Source of the DNA: Planctomycetota bacterium
Lineage (GTDB): Bacteria; Planctomycetota; UBA1135; UBA2386
Assembly (NCBI GenBank): GCA_947455805.1
Contig: CANGSN010000120.1
Span: 1-8,163, forward strand
DNA length: 8,163 nucleotides
Direction of reading: 5' to 3'
Shown here: positions 1-6,059 of the stretch, one piece after another
Position numbering within the stretch: the first letter of the stretch is position 1
How the letters are laid out: each line of letters opens with the position of its first letter
Notes under the pieces: model-generated
Told to the model about the DNA's origin: nothing
Seen by the model: only the letters and a program-made list of their open reading frames with translations
Database searches by the model: none
Program-made: the position numbers and the translations under genes

Positions 1-308
1 GCGACGAACGCGCGCACCGCCGCCGGCAGCGGCTGCACGGCGACGGTGCGGAACGGCAACGCGGTGCAGGCGCGCGGCACCGGTTGCTGCGGCGGCAGGA
101 GGCCAGCGAGCACGAGCACCAGCAGCGTCTGGTCGTGGTTGGTCAGCAGCGCCGAACTGCGGCCGCTGAACTCGTGCATCGCATGGCACGCCGCACACAG
201 CTGCGCGTGGTGCAGACGGCGGGCGGCGTCCTCGGCAGCGCCAGCGGGCCAACGCAGGTTCCCGTACACCTGTGCAGTGGAGCCGAGCACCGGCTGCCGC
301 GCAATCAC
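1..308 (-). CDS. DUF5685-like protein, N-terminal part (runs off left edge)
   Basis: The reading frame from GTG at 308-306 stays open to the window edge, giving 102 visible residues. The GTG overlaps the TGA stop of the deacylase gene (shared GTGA), so translation is probably coupled; I see no Shine-Dalgarno. The visible part has a Cys-x-x-Cys-His motif at residues 38-42 (CAACHAM), then FSGRSSALLTNHDQTLLVLVL (residues 47-67) and a third Cys in RACTALPFR (about residue 81). This order, a CxxC followed by a basic loop, an N-x-D-x-T-x-L hydrophobic helix and then C-x-A-h-P-F-R, resembles DUF5685 proteins as I recall them (typically YCGLC followed by N-Y-D-x-x-x-L). Three spaced Cys suggest metal binding, but the function is unknown. 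CxxCH could be read as a c-type haem site; no signal peptide is visible, so I prefer DUF5685. The C-terminal half is missing. Confidence 0.6.
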   Translation of the reverse strand, partial: MIARQPVLGSTAQVYGNLRWPAGAAEDAARRLHHAQLCAACHAMHEFSGRSSALLTNHDQTLLVLVLAGLLPPQQPVPRACTALPFRTVAVQPLPAAVRAFV

Positions 309-1213
309 CGCGCCGGCGCTGCGGCGGCGACCGCGGACGCGACCGTCGCTTCGTAGACGTCGACGGTGTCGTCGACGACCTTGCCGTAGCCGCCGCCCAT
401 CACCGTGACCCACGGCAGCCGGCGCTGCTGCAGTTCGGCGAACACCAGCCGATCGCGCGTGCGCAGGCCGTCCTTGCTGATCGCCAGCTTGCCCAGGCGA
501 TCGCCGGCGAACGGATCGGCGCCGCTGAGGAAGAACACGAACTCGGGCCGCGCGCGCGCGAACGCCGTCGCCATGCCAGCGCGCAGCGCCGCCAAATAGG
601 CCGCGTCGCCGGTGCCGCTCGGCAGCGCCACGTCGAGGTCGCTCTGCGCCTTCGCCGCCGGGAAGTTCTCGTCGCCGTGGATCGAGAAGGTGAACACCGA
701 CGCGTCGCCGGCGAAGATCGCCGCGGTGCCGTCGCCCTGGTGCACGTCGGTGTCGACGACCAGCACGCGCTGGACGCCACCTTCCCGCTGCACGAGGCGC
801 GCGGCGACGGCGACGTCGTTGTAGACGCAGTAGCCGGCCCCGCGGTCGGCGCGCGCGTGGTGGGTGCCTCCGGCGAGGTAGACCGCCGCCCCTTCGTGCA
901 GCGCCACGCGCGCGGCCGCGATGGTGCCGCCGCAGCTGCGCAGCGAGCGTTCGACCAGTTCGGGGCTCCACGGGAAGCCGATGCGCATCATCGCCTCGCG
1001 GCCGAGCGTGCCGGCGGCGAAGCCGTCGACGTAGTCCGGAGTGTGCACCAGCAGCAGCTCGTCGCGGCTGGCGCGCGGCGCCAGCAACAGCTCGACGCCG
1101 CTGTGCGCCGGCCAGCGCTCGATGCGTTCGCGCAGCAGGCGATACTTCGCCAACGGAAAGCGGTGCTCCGGCGGCAGCGGGAAGGTGAACGGATCGCTGT
1201 AGAAGACCTTCAC
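305..1213 (-). CDS. Histone deacetylase / AcuC-like zinc-dependent deacylase
   Basis: A 302-residue protein, the usual length for bacterial single-domain arginase/deacetylase-fold enzymes. These hydrolyse acyl-lysine or acyl-polyamine amides with a catalytic zinc; the true substrate cannot be told from sequence. All signature blocks are present: the His dyad in GGTHHA (H118, H119), GYCVYNDVAVA (127-137), the zinc-ligand block DTDVHQGDGTA (D156, H158), the third ligand in GADPFAGDRLG (D233), and the catalytic Tyr in GGGYG (Y276). The HQGDG form, not HHGDG, points to the class IV/HDAC11-like and bacterial branch. It looks catalytically intact. The GTG start at 1213-1211 is chosen because translation from there gives the family N-terminus (KVFYSDPFTFPLP), because GGAG lies 5 nt upstream (1222-1219), and because it overlaps the upstream stop codon (GTGA). 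Longer upstream starts in this frame only read through the neighbouring gene. No signal peptide: cytoplasmic. Confidence 0.93.
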   Translation of the reverse strand: MKVFYSDPFTFPLPPEHRFPLAKYRLLRERIERWPAHSGVELLLAPRASRDELLLVHTPDYVDGFAAGTLGREAMMRIGFPWSPELVERSLRSCGGTIAAARVALHEGAAVYLAGGTHHARADRGAGYCVYNDVAVAARLVQREGGVQRVLVVDTDVHQGDGTAAIFAGDASVFTFSIHGDENFPAAKAQSDLDVALPSGTGDAAYLAALRAGMATAFARARPEFVFFLSGADPFAGDRLGKLAISKDGLRTRDRLVFAELQQRRLPWVTVMGGGYGKVVDDTVDVYEATVASAVAAAAPAR

Positions 1214-1629
1214 GGGCGCTCCAGGACGAACGGCGGCACGCCGCGGCGCTGGCGCATGCGGTCGAGGAACGCGCGCAGCGCCGGCCGCCGCAGCAGCCGC
1301 AGCTCGAGCGCGCGCTTGCCGGGGAAGTCGAGCAGCAGGAGCCCGATCAGGATCGTCAGCAGGCCCTGCCCCGGCAGCAGCAGCATGGCGACGCCGGCGA
1401 GCACGAACACGGCACCGAGCAGGTTCTTCAGCCCGAGCCAGCACCAGGCGGCGACGCTGCGCCGCGCCTGCCGCGCGCGCCGGTCGGCGACGAAGTGGTC
1501 GGCCGGCAGGCGCACGACGACGACCGGCAGCAGCACGATCGTCAGCACCAGTGAGCCGAGCGACGACGCGAACAGCCAGCCGAGCAAGGCGCCGTTCGCT
1601 TCGCACCACTGCCAGAAGGCGTCGAACAT
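1210..1629 (-). CDS. PGPGW-like small transmembrane protein
   Basis: A 139-residue integral membrane protein. Hydrophobic segments lie at about residues 14-39 (GALLGWLFASSLGSLVLTIV, then LLPVVVV) and 65-100. A basic loop between them (RRARQARR, about 50-57) probably faces the cytoplasm. The signature is LLLPGQGLLTILIGLLLLDFPGKRALE (83-109), then LLRRPALRAFLDRMRQRRGVPPF. That is the pattern of the putative transmembrane PGPGW family (L-P-G-x-G, hydrophobic helix, D-F-P-G-K-R), whose function is unknown. The ATG at 1629-1627 is preferred over one 12 codons upstream because the longer version adds only a Thr-rich stretch that lies over the Asp-coding repeat of the preceding gene. This start sits 1 bp after the lipoprotein stop (tga-c-atg). 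No Shine-Dalgarno is seen. Its stop overlaps the deacylase GTG. Confidence 0.82.
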   Translation of the reverse strand: MFDAFWQWCEANGALLGWLFASSLGSLVLTIVLLPVVVVRLPADHFVADRRARQARRSVAAWCWLGLKNLLGAVFVLAGVAMLLLPGQGLLTILIGLLLLDFPGKRALELRLLRRPALRAFLDRMRQRRGVPPFVLERP

Positions 1630-1630
1630 G

Positions 1631-2833
1631 TCAGCGCCGCCGCGGCTCGTCGTCGTCGTCGTCACAGCCGCAGGCCTCGACGCCGATCGCCGACAGCATC
1701 CAGCCGAAGAGCAGGTCGCCGGCGATCGCCAGCGGCGTCAGCGCCAGCTTGCCGAAGAAGTCCTCCGACGATTCCGGCTCCCGCTCGTCCCAGACGATGT
1801 TGCGGTCGGTCACGGTGAGCGGCCACACCTCGGCAGCAGCCGCGGTCTGCGCCATCGTGGTGGCAGACGACGGGTCGACAGCACTCGCGTCGGCCAGGAA
1901 GCGCCACTTCGAGGTCGTGTCGAAGTGGCCGTCGGCGCGGCCACCGAGCTGGCTCCACAACGAGGCGCGTTCGGCGCGCAGCTGGAACGTTCGCGTGATG
2001 GTGCCGTTGGTCGCGACGATGACGGCCGCGAGACCGCCGAGTTGCACGATCTCGCGCGAGCGCGGCGGCTCGACGGGCACTGCAGGCTCGGGGCCGGCAA
2101 CCGCGACCACGACCTTGTCGGCGGTGGACGCTGGCGCCGCGGCGACCGGCGGCTGCCAGGGGCGACCGTCCGAGCCGACCAGCACGACGGCGTACGGCAC
2201 CCATGGCGCGGTCTCGCCCGGCGTCAGTGCGCGCAGATCCGCCGTGCGCACCCGTTCGTCGAAACGCCGCACCCAGTCCGTCCCGTCGGCACGCGGTGCC
2301 GGCCGAGCGAACGCATCCTGCGCCACCGAAGCGGCGTCGAGCCGTTCGCGCACGCTCGGCGACAACGATGCGGGATCCACCGGGCCCCCGAGATCGCCGA
2401 GGTCGAGCACGCCCTGCAGCACGACCGTCGCTTCGCTCCAGACGATGTCGCCCTGGTCCCGATCGCGCGCGACGTCGATGCGCAGGCTGCAGCGACCTCG
2501 CTGCCGCAGGTCGGCCAGCAACGTGCAGGCGAGATCGTCGCCTGCCGCAGGGGACAGCTGCCAGGCCGCAAAGCCATCGGCGTCGGGCCCGTCGAGGCTG
2601 CGCAGGCGCAGCCCTTGCACGCCCTGGTCCCGGACCACCACGGCCACGTCGACCCGGTGTTCGTGACGGGTCACACCGGTCACCACGCGCACGAGGTTGG
2701 GCACCGACGCCGCGCCGAGTTCCTCGTCGTCATCCACCCACAACGCGTTCGTGAAGCAGCAACCGCTGGCGAGCAGGCACAGCAAAGCCAGCAGCGAGGT
2801 GCGACCCGAGGCGACGAGCGACATGCGCGGCAT
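1631..2833 (-). CDS. Hypothetical lipoprotein with Asp-rich C-terminus
   Basis: I do not recognise the family. From ATG 2833-2831 it is 400 residues; a second ATG 9 nt downstream (2824) gives 397. The N-terminus is a lipoprotein signal: a short Arg-containing n-region, the hydrophobic run LLALLCLLASG, then C25 in an ASGC lipobox followed by a second Cys, so it is probably exported and lipid-anchored. A frame upstream to 3013 lacks this property and crosses into the divergent gene, so it is rejected. The body is mixed alpha/beta with no catalytic motif I can name. Two Pro/Ala-rich linkers (around PWQPPVAAAPAS and EPAVPVEPPRS) suggest separate domains. Near the end is a hydrophobic stretch (LALTPLAIAGDLLFGWMLSAIGV), then CGC, five Asp, Glu and PRRR. 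It is the first gene of the four-gene run, so its promoter probably lies in 2834-2951. Confidence 0.75.
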   Translation of the reverse strand: MPRMSLVASGRTSLLALLCLLASGCCFTNALWVDDDEELGAASVPNLVRVVTGVTRHEHRVDVAVVVRDQGVQGLRLRSLDGPDADGFAAWQLSPAAGDDLACTLLADLRQRGRCSLRIDVARDRDQGDIVWSEATVVLQGVLDLGDLGGPVDPASLSPSVRERLDAASVAQDAFARPAPRADGTDWVRRFDERVRTADLRALTPGETAPWVPYAVVLVGSDGRPWQPPVAAAPASTADKVVVAVAGPEPAVPVEPPRSREIVQLGGLAAVIVATNGTITRTFQLRAERASLWSQLGGRADGHFDTTSKWRFLADASAVDPSSATTMAQTAAAAEVWPLTVTDRNIVWDEREPESSEDFFGKLALTPLAIAGDLLFGWMLSAIGVEACGCDDDDDEPRRR

Positions 2834-2951
2834 GCTCGCAGACGATGCCGCACGCGGGAAGGCGAAGCGCACGGTTCTCGCCAAGGCCGCGCCAAACCTC
2901 CACTCGCGCTGGTCCGGATGCCGATGGCCAGCTACCTCTATGCTCGCAACC
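2834..2951. promoter_or_regulatory. Divergent intergenic region between lipoprotein and dehydrogenase genes
   Basis: This 118-bp spacer separates two divergently transcribed units and must hold both promoters. For the plus strand, GCTACC at 2931-2936 is followed by TATGCT at 2939-2944, a good TANNNT -10 element ending 7 nt before the ATG at 2952. That spacing would give a leaderless or nearly leaderless transcript. No convincing -35 hexamer lies 16-18 nt upstream. For the minus strand I cannot pick a confident -10. No long inverted repeat is seen. Confidence 0.45.
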
Positions 2952-4289
2952 ATGGGCGACGCCACCACTCCCGCCGCACTCCTCGAGCACAAGATCCAGA
3001 CGCGGACCGCCACGGTCGGAGTCGTCGGTCTCGGTTACGTCGGCCTGCCGCTGCTGCGTGCGTTCTTCCAAGCGGGCTTCCCGGTCGTCGGCTACGACAT
3101 CGACGCCGCCAAGATCGCGATGCTGAAGCGCGGCGACAGCTACCTGAAGCACCTCGGCACCGACTTCGTGCAGGAGATGGCGAAGTCGCCGAAGTTCCTG
3201 CCGACCAGCGATGCCAACGACCTCGGCAAGGCCGACGCGATCATCCTGTGCGTGCCCACGCCGCTCGGCAAGCACGGCGAGCCGGACATGAGCTACATCG
3301 AGAAGTCGACCGAGATGGTGGCGAAGGTGCTGCGCAAGGGGCAGCTGATCTCGCTCGAGTCGACGACGTATCCGGGCACGACGCGCGGCGACTGCATGCC
3401 GATCCTCGACAAGACCGGCCTCGTGGCCGGCGTCGACTACTTCCTGGCGTTCAGCCCCGAGCGCGAGGACCCGGGTCGCAAGGACCACAGCACGCAGACG
3501 ATCCCGAAGCTGGTCGGCGGCACCGACGAGGTCAGCGGCAAGCTGGCGACGCAGCTCTACAGCGCCGCGATCAAGCAGGTGATCCCGGTCGACAACGCCG
3601 AGATCGCCGAGGCCGCGAAGCTGCTCGAGAACATCTACCGCTGCGTCAACATCGCGCTCGTCAACGAGCTGAAGCCGGTGCTGGCGGCGATGGGCATCGA
3701 CATCTGGAAGGTCATCGACGCCGCGGCGACGAAGCCGTTCGGCTTCCAGGCCTTCTATCCGGGCCCGGGCCTCGGCGGGCACTGCATCCCGATCGACCCG
3801 TTCTACCTGACGTGGAAGGCGCGCGAGTTCGGCCACCACACGCGCTTCATCGAGCTGGCGGGCGAGATCAACAACTCGATGCCGCACTACGTGATCCATC
3901 GCACGATCGACGGGCTCAACGACAGCGGCAAGGCGCTGCGCGGGGCGAAGGTGCTGGTCATCGGCCTCGCCTACAAGCCGGACGTCGACGACGTGCGCGA
4001 GACGCCGGCGGCCGAGATCATCAAGCTGCTGTTCGAACACGGCGCCGACGTCAGCTACCACGATCCGCACGTGCCGCTGTTCGCCGGCATGCGCAAGTAC
4101 ATGGAGTACCGCATGCACTCGGTGCCGCTGACGAAGGAGAACGTCGCCGCCGCCGACTGCGTGCTGGTCGTAACCAACCACGCGGCGATCGACTGGCAGA
4201 TCATCGCCGAGCATGCGCGGCTGTGCGTCGACTCGCGCAACGCGCTGAAGCAGCACCTGCCGATCCGCGGCGCCTACGTGCAGGCCTGA
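2952..4289 (+). CDS. Nucleotide-sugar 6-dehydrogenase (UDP-GlcNAc / UDP-glucose dehydrogenase family)
   Basis: A complete 445-residue enzyme. The family oxidises C6 of a UDP-hexose to the uronate in two NAD-dependent steps, supplying precursors for capsule, O-antigen or exopolysaccharide in the cytoplasm. Visible are the Rossmann motif VGVVGLGYVGLPLL (G26-x-G28-x-x-G31), D49 at the end of beta-2 for NAD ribose, VPTPL (101-105), ESTTYPGTT (136-144), SPEREDPG (168-175), AEAAKLLENIYRCVNIALVNEL (K223, N227), the catalytic Cys block PGPGLGGHCIPIDPFYL (C278), and the C-terminal UDP-binding GLAYKPDVDDVRETPA. EREDPG and CIPIDPxYL with a following W-K are typical of the UDP-N-acetylhexosamine (WbpA/WecC-like) branch, so UDP-GlcNAc or a related sugar is the likelier substrate; UDP-glucose cannot be excluded. 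ATG 2952 is preferred because of the -10 spacing; an in-frame ATG at 2940 lies inside that element. It stands alone, with no glycosyltransferase beside it. Confidence 0.93.
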   Translation: MGDATTPAALLEHKIQTRTATVGVVGLGYVGLPLLRAFFQAGFPVVGYDIDAAKIAMLKRGDSYLKHLGTDFVQEMAKSPKFLPTSDANDLGKADAIILCVPTPLGKHGEPDMSYIEKSTEMVAKVLRKGQLISLESTTYPGTTRGDCMPILDKTGLVAGVDYFLAFSPEREDPGRKDHSTQTIPKLVGGTDEVSGKLATQLYSAAIKQVIPVDNAEIAEAAKLLENIYRCVNIALVNELKPVLAAMGIDIWKVIDAAATKPFGFQAFYPGPGLGGHCIPIDPFYLTWKAREFGHHTRFIELAGEINNSMPHYVIHRTIDGLNDSGKALRGAKVLVIGLAYKPDVDDVRETPAAEIIKLLFEHGADVSYHDPHVPLFAGMRKYMEYRMHSVPLTKENVAAADCVLVVTNHAAIDWQIIAEHARLCVDSRNALKQHLPIRGAYVQA

Positions 4290-4456
4290 GTCCGCCGCGC
4301 GCCGCTCAGCGCGCGCGCAGCAGGTCCTCGATGGCGGCGGCGATGCCGGCCATGCGCCGCCGCGAAACCGACCGCCAACCAGGCGACCACGACGAGGCCG
4401 AGCGCAGCGAGGCGCCGCCGCCATCGCGACGGCACCGCAGCATCGCGCTTCGTCAT
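4274..4456 (-). CDS. Possible small single-TM protein, perhaps frameshifted (doubtful)
   Basis: A 60-codon frame from ATG 4456-4454 begins MTKRDAAVPSRWRRRLAALG and has one hydrophobic segment (LAALGLVVVAWLAVGFAAA), a plausible basic-headed membrane anchor. After the anchor it becomes Arg/His-rich (HGRHRRRHRG), like out-of-frame GC-rich DNA. The +1 frame at that point reads MAGIAAAIEDLLRAR and stops at 4306, which looks far more protein-like. A single-base change would join them into a small protein of roughly 48 residues that ends before the dehydrogenase gene; the frame as written overlaps that gene by 16 nt tail-to-tail. TAGTGT (minus strand, 4472-4467) 10 nt upstream of the ATG is a possible -10. 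No family recognised. It may be a real small gene with an indel, two fragments, or chance. Confidence 0.3.
   Translation of the reverse strand: MTKRDAAVPSRWRRRLAALGLVVVAWLAVGFAAAHGRHRRRHRGPAARALSGARRTQACT
4296..4315 (+). terminator. GC hairpin 6 nt after the dehydrogenase stop
   Basis: CGCGCGC at 4296-4302 and GCGCGCG at 4309-4315 are perfect 7-bp arms around a 6-nt loop, starting 6 nt after the dehydrogenase stop. There is no T-tract, so this would be a non-canonical or 3'-end-stabilising hairpin. In a sequence this GC-rich, a chance match cannot be excluded. Confidence 0.35.
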
Positions 4457-4497
4457 CGGGGGCGGAACACTAGCACGCCACCTGCGCTTTCTGCCGC

Positions 4498-4518
4498 CCG
4501 GCCCACGATGTGGGCCGG
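4498..4518. repeat. Perfect 9-3-9 inverted repeat, operator-like
   Basis: CCGGCCCAC (4498-4506), spacer GAT, and GTGGGCCGG (4510-4518) form a perfect dyad. It ends 15 nt before the TACCAT -10 candidate of the beta-barrel gene and covers the zone where a -35 element would lie (centre at about -38 if transcription starts at the ATG). It also lies upstream of the possible minus-strand -10 at 4472-4467. This placement fits a dimeric regulator site better than a terminator: it is over 200 nt from the dehydrogenase stop and lacks a T-run. Confidence 0.5.
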
Positions 4519-4533
4519 CTCCCTTTGCACCGC

Positions 4534-4545
4534 TACCATCCGCTC
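4534..4545 (+). promoter_or_regulatory. Candidate -10 element giving a leaderless mRNA
   Basis: TACCAT (4534-4539), preceded by GC, fits TANNNT with a GCTANNNT extension. The 6-nt gap to the ATG at 4546 is the normal -10 to +1 distance, so transcription would start at the A of the start codon. No Shine-Dalgarno is present, consistent with leaderless initiation. Confidence 0.45.
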
Positions 4546-5286
4546 ATGCGCATCCTGCTCCCCACCCTGCTGCTCGGCCTCGCCGCCCCGCTGGTCGCCC
4601 AAGAGCCCGAGTCCCCCCGCTTCCGCATCGCCGCTGGCCTCGGCGGCGGCTACTTCGACTACGACACCGACGGCTCGAACCTCGACGGCGACACCGACGC
4701 CGGGTTCTTCCGCCTGCAGTTCGAAGGCACCAGCAAGAGCGGCTTCGGCGGCGGCCTGCGCCTCGAGAGCTACGGCAGCGACGATGACCTGTTCGTCGAC
4801 CAGGGATTCACCGCCAGCGAGGCGTCGAACGGCGCCCTGTTCGCGCACTTCACCTACCGCTTCGAACAGCACCGCTTCGCCATGCCGGTGCGCATCGGCC
4901 TGATGCTGAACGGCCTGACGCTCGAAGAGCAGACCACCGGCAACGAGTCCACCTACGGCTCGGCCGGCCCCTACTTCGAGCTGGCGCCGGAGATCACCGT
5001 CGCCCGCCGCGGTGCGGTGCGCTGGTCGTTCTACGGCGAGTTCGGCGTCGGCGTCGGCGGCACCCGCGCCGAGTTCGACGGCGACAACAACGAGTACGAC
5101 TCGGCGACCGCGTTCCTCGGCCTCGAGCTCGGCACCCGCCTGCAGCTCAGCGCGTTCGAGATCGGCATCGCCTACCTCGGCCGCTGGCAGTCGATGGACG
5201 AGAGCGATCCGGAGAACGGACTCGTGGCGCTCGGCTACGACGCGCAGTTCCAGGGTCTGCTGATCACGCTCGGCGTCGTGTTCTGA
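4546..5286 (+). CDS. Outer-membrane beta-barrel protein, hypothetical
   Basis: A 246-residue exported protein. The signal peptide is MRILLPTLLLGLAAPLVA with probable cleavage after A18 (A-x-A-like PLVA, then QE). The mature part alternates short amphipathic strands ending in aromatic or hydrophobic residues (FRIAAGLGGGYFDY, FFRLQFEG, GGGLRLESY, FAHFTYRF, RIGLMLNGL, WSFYGEFGVGVGG, FLGLELGTRLQL) with acidic, Asp/Asn/Gly-rich loops such as residues 38-51 and DGDNNEYDS. It ends in LLITLGVVF with a terminal Phe, the usual C-terminal signal of barrels inserted by the BAM machinery. The size suits an 8-10-strand barrel. The exact family is not recognised, and no enzyme motif is seen. ATG 4546 is chosen over one 12 codons upstream because it starts the signal peptide and matches the -10 spacing. 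It is convergent with tetR, 25 bp apart. Confidence 0.8.
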   Translation: MRILLPTLLLGLAAPLVAQEPESPRFRIAAGLGGGYFDYDTDGSNLDGDTDAGFFRLQFEGTSKSGFGGGLRLESYGSDDDLFVDQGFTASEASNGALFAHFTYRFEQHRFAMPVRIGLMLNGLTLEEQTTGNESTYGSAGPYFELAPEITVARRGAVRWSFYGEFGVGVGGTRAEFDGDNNEYDSATAFLGLELGTRLQLSAFEIGIAYLGRWQSMDESDPENGLVALGYDAQFQGLLITLGVVF

Positions 5287-5311
5287 ACCTGCTCGCCCGC
5301 GCGGCACCGAT

Positions 5312-5977
5312 TCAACCGCGGCGGTTGCCGCCCGGCAGATCGAACTCGTCGGGCTCGATCTCGGAGCGCGGCCCGCTGGCGGCGATGGTGAACGGCACCA
5401 CCAGCACCTGCGCGATCTGCCGCGGATCGCAGTGCATCTCGACGTCGCCGGGCGCGGTGATCCACTGGTCGAGCACGCCGCGCACGCCGGCGGCGAGCAC
5501 GAACGCCGCACGCGCCGGATCCTCGACCGCCAGCGACCCGTCGCGCACGCCGAACACCAGCAGCTCGCGCAGGCTGGCGCGCAGCCAGCGCTGCTCCTGA
5601 CGGTCGTCCTCGCGCAAGCGCGCGGTGAAGCGCCCGCGCAGCTCGGTGGCGAGCACCCGCAGCAGCTGCGTCGCCGCCGGCTCGCCGAAGTGGAACGACA
5701 GGTAGGCGGCCAGGAACTCGCGCAGCGCCGAGCCCGCACCAGAGCGACCGGGCACGGGCACGACGAGGGCGCGGCGGCGACGTTCGCGCCAGTGGTCGAG
5801 CACGGCGAAGAACAGTTCCTCCTTGCCAGCGAAGTGGAAGTAGACGCCGCCCTTGGTGACGCCGGCGCGCGCGGCGATGCCGTCGAGCGTGGCGCCCGCG
5901 TAACCGGCGGCGGCGAACTCCTGCGTGGCCGCCGCGATCAGCCGGTTGCGCAGCTCGGGATCGGCGATGCGGGCCAT
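5312..5977 (-). CDS. TetR/AcrR-family transcriptional repressor
   Basis: A 221-residue protein, typical of the family. The N-terminal helix-turn-helix domain spans about residues 8-60: LRNRLIAAATQEFAAAGYAG, then TLDGIAARAGVTKGGVYFHF (30-49), with the classic GVYFHFAGKEELF recognition-helix end. The remainder is a helical ligand-binding/dimerisation domain (ALREFLAAYLSFHF, ELRGRFTARLREDDRQEQRWLRASL, AAFVLAAGVRGVLDQWI) whose ligand cannot be predicted. ATG 5977 (MARIADPELRNRL) is preferred; an in-frame start at 6049 adds 24 Ala/Ser-rich residues encoded by the repeat-bearing upstream DNA. No Shine-Dalgarno. The 114-bp upstream region is rich in inverted half-sites, so autoregulation is likely. 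Possible targets are itself, the convergent beta-barrel gene, or genes elsewhere. Confidence 0.92.
   Translation of the reverse strand: MARIADPELRNRLIAAATQEFAAAGYAGATLDGIAARAGVTKGGVYFHFAGKEELFFAVLDHWRERRRRALVVPVPGRSGAGSALREFLAAYLSFHFGEPAATQLLRVLATELRGRFTARLREDDRQEQRWLRASLRELLVFGVRDGSLAVEDPARAAFVLAAGVRGVLDQWITAPGDVEMHCDPRQIAQVLVVPFTIAASGPRSEIEPDEFDLPGGNRRG
5313..5327. terminator. Short dyad at the convergent gene junction
   Basis: CAACCGC (5313-5319) and GCGGTTG (5321-5327) form 7-bp arms around one base (realistically a 6-bp stem with a 3-nt loop). It lies 26 nt past the beta-barrel stop and over the last codons of tetR, so it could end plus-strand transcription. There is no T-tract, so the support is weak. 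Confidence 0.25.
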
Positions 5978-5992
5978 CGACGGCGGCGGCTC

Positions 5993-6024
5993 AGAGGCTG
6001 AGAGAGAAGCCTCTCGAAGCCTCT
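5993..6024. repeat. AGAGGCT/AGCCTCT half-site cluster upstream of tetR
   Basis: AGAGGCT (5993-5999) pairs with AGCCTCT (6008-6014) as a 7-bp inverted repeat with an 8-nt spacer. AGCCTCT repeats at 6018-6024, so GAAGCCTCT occurs twice, exactly 10 bp apart, about one helical turn. It begins 15 bp upstream of the tetR start. TetR-family proteins usually bind such dyads next to their own promoter, so this is a candidate autoregulatory operator. Confidence 0.5.
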
Positions 6025-6059
6025 GCGCGGCTGCGAACGCAGCCGCCAAACATGCTTCC

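Noticed and set aside
181..200. c-type cytochrome haem motif (CxxCH)
   Set aside because: The surrounding sequence fits a DUF5685-like protein better and no export signal is visible.
2730..4424. A 564-codon minus-strand frame opposite the dehydrogenase
   Set aside because: Its composition (Arg/Val/Asp/His/Leu-rich, no motifs) is that of antisense GC-rich code, and the plus-strand product has every family signature.
272..4903. A 1543-codon open frame on the plus strand
   Set aside because: It runs antisense to four well-supported minus-strand genes and out of frame through the dehydrogenase, and is Arg/Ala/His-rich without domains. High GC makes stops rare, so it is a shadow frame.
4453..5739. 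A 428-codon minus-strand frame across the beta-barrel gene and part of tetR
   Set aside because: It is out of frame with tetR and antisense to the barrel gene, with Arg/Ser-rich then Ala/Glu/Val-rich low-information sequence.
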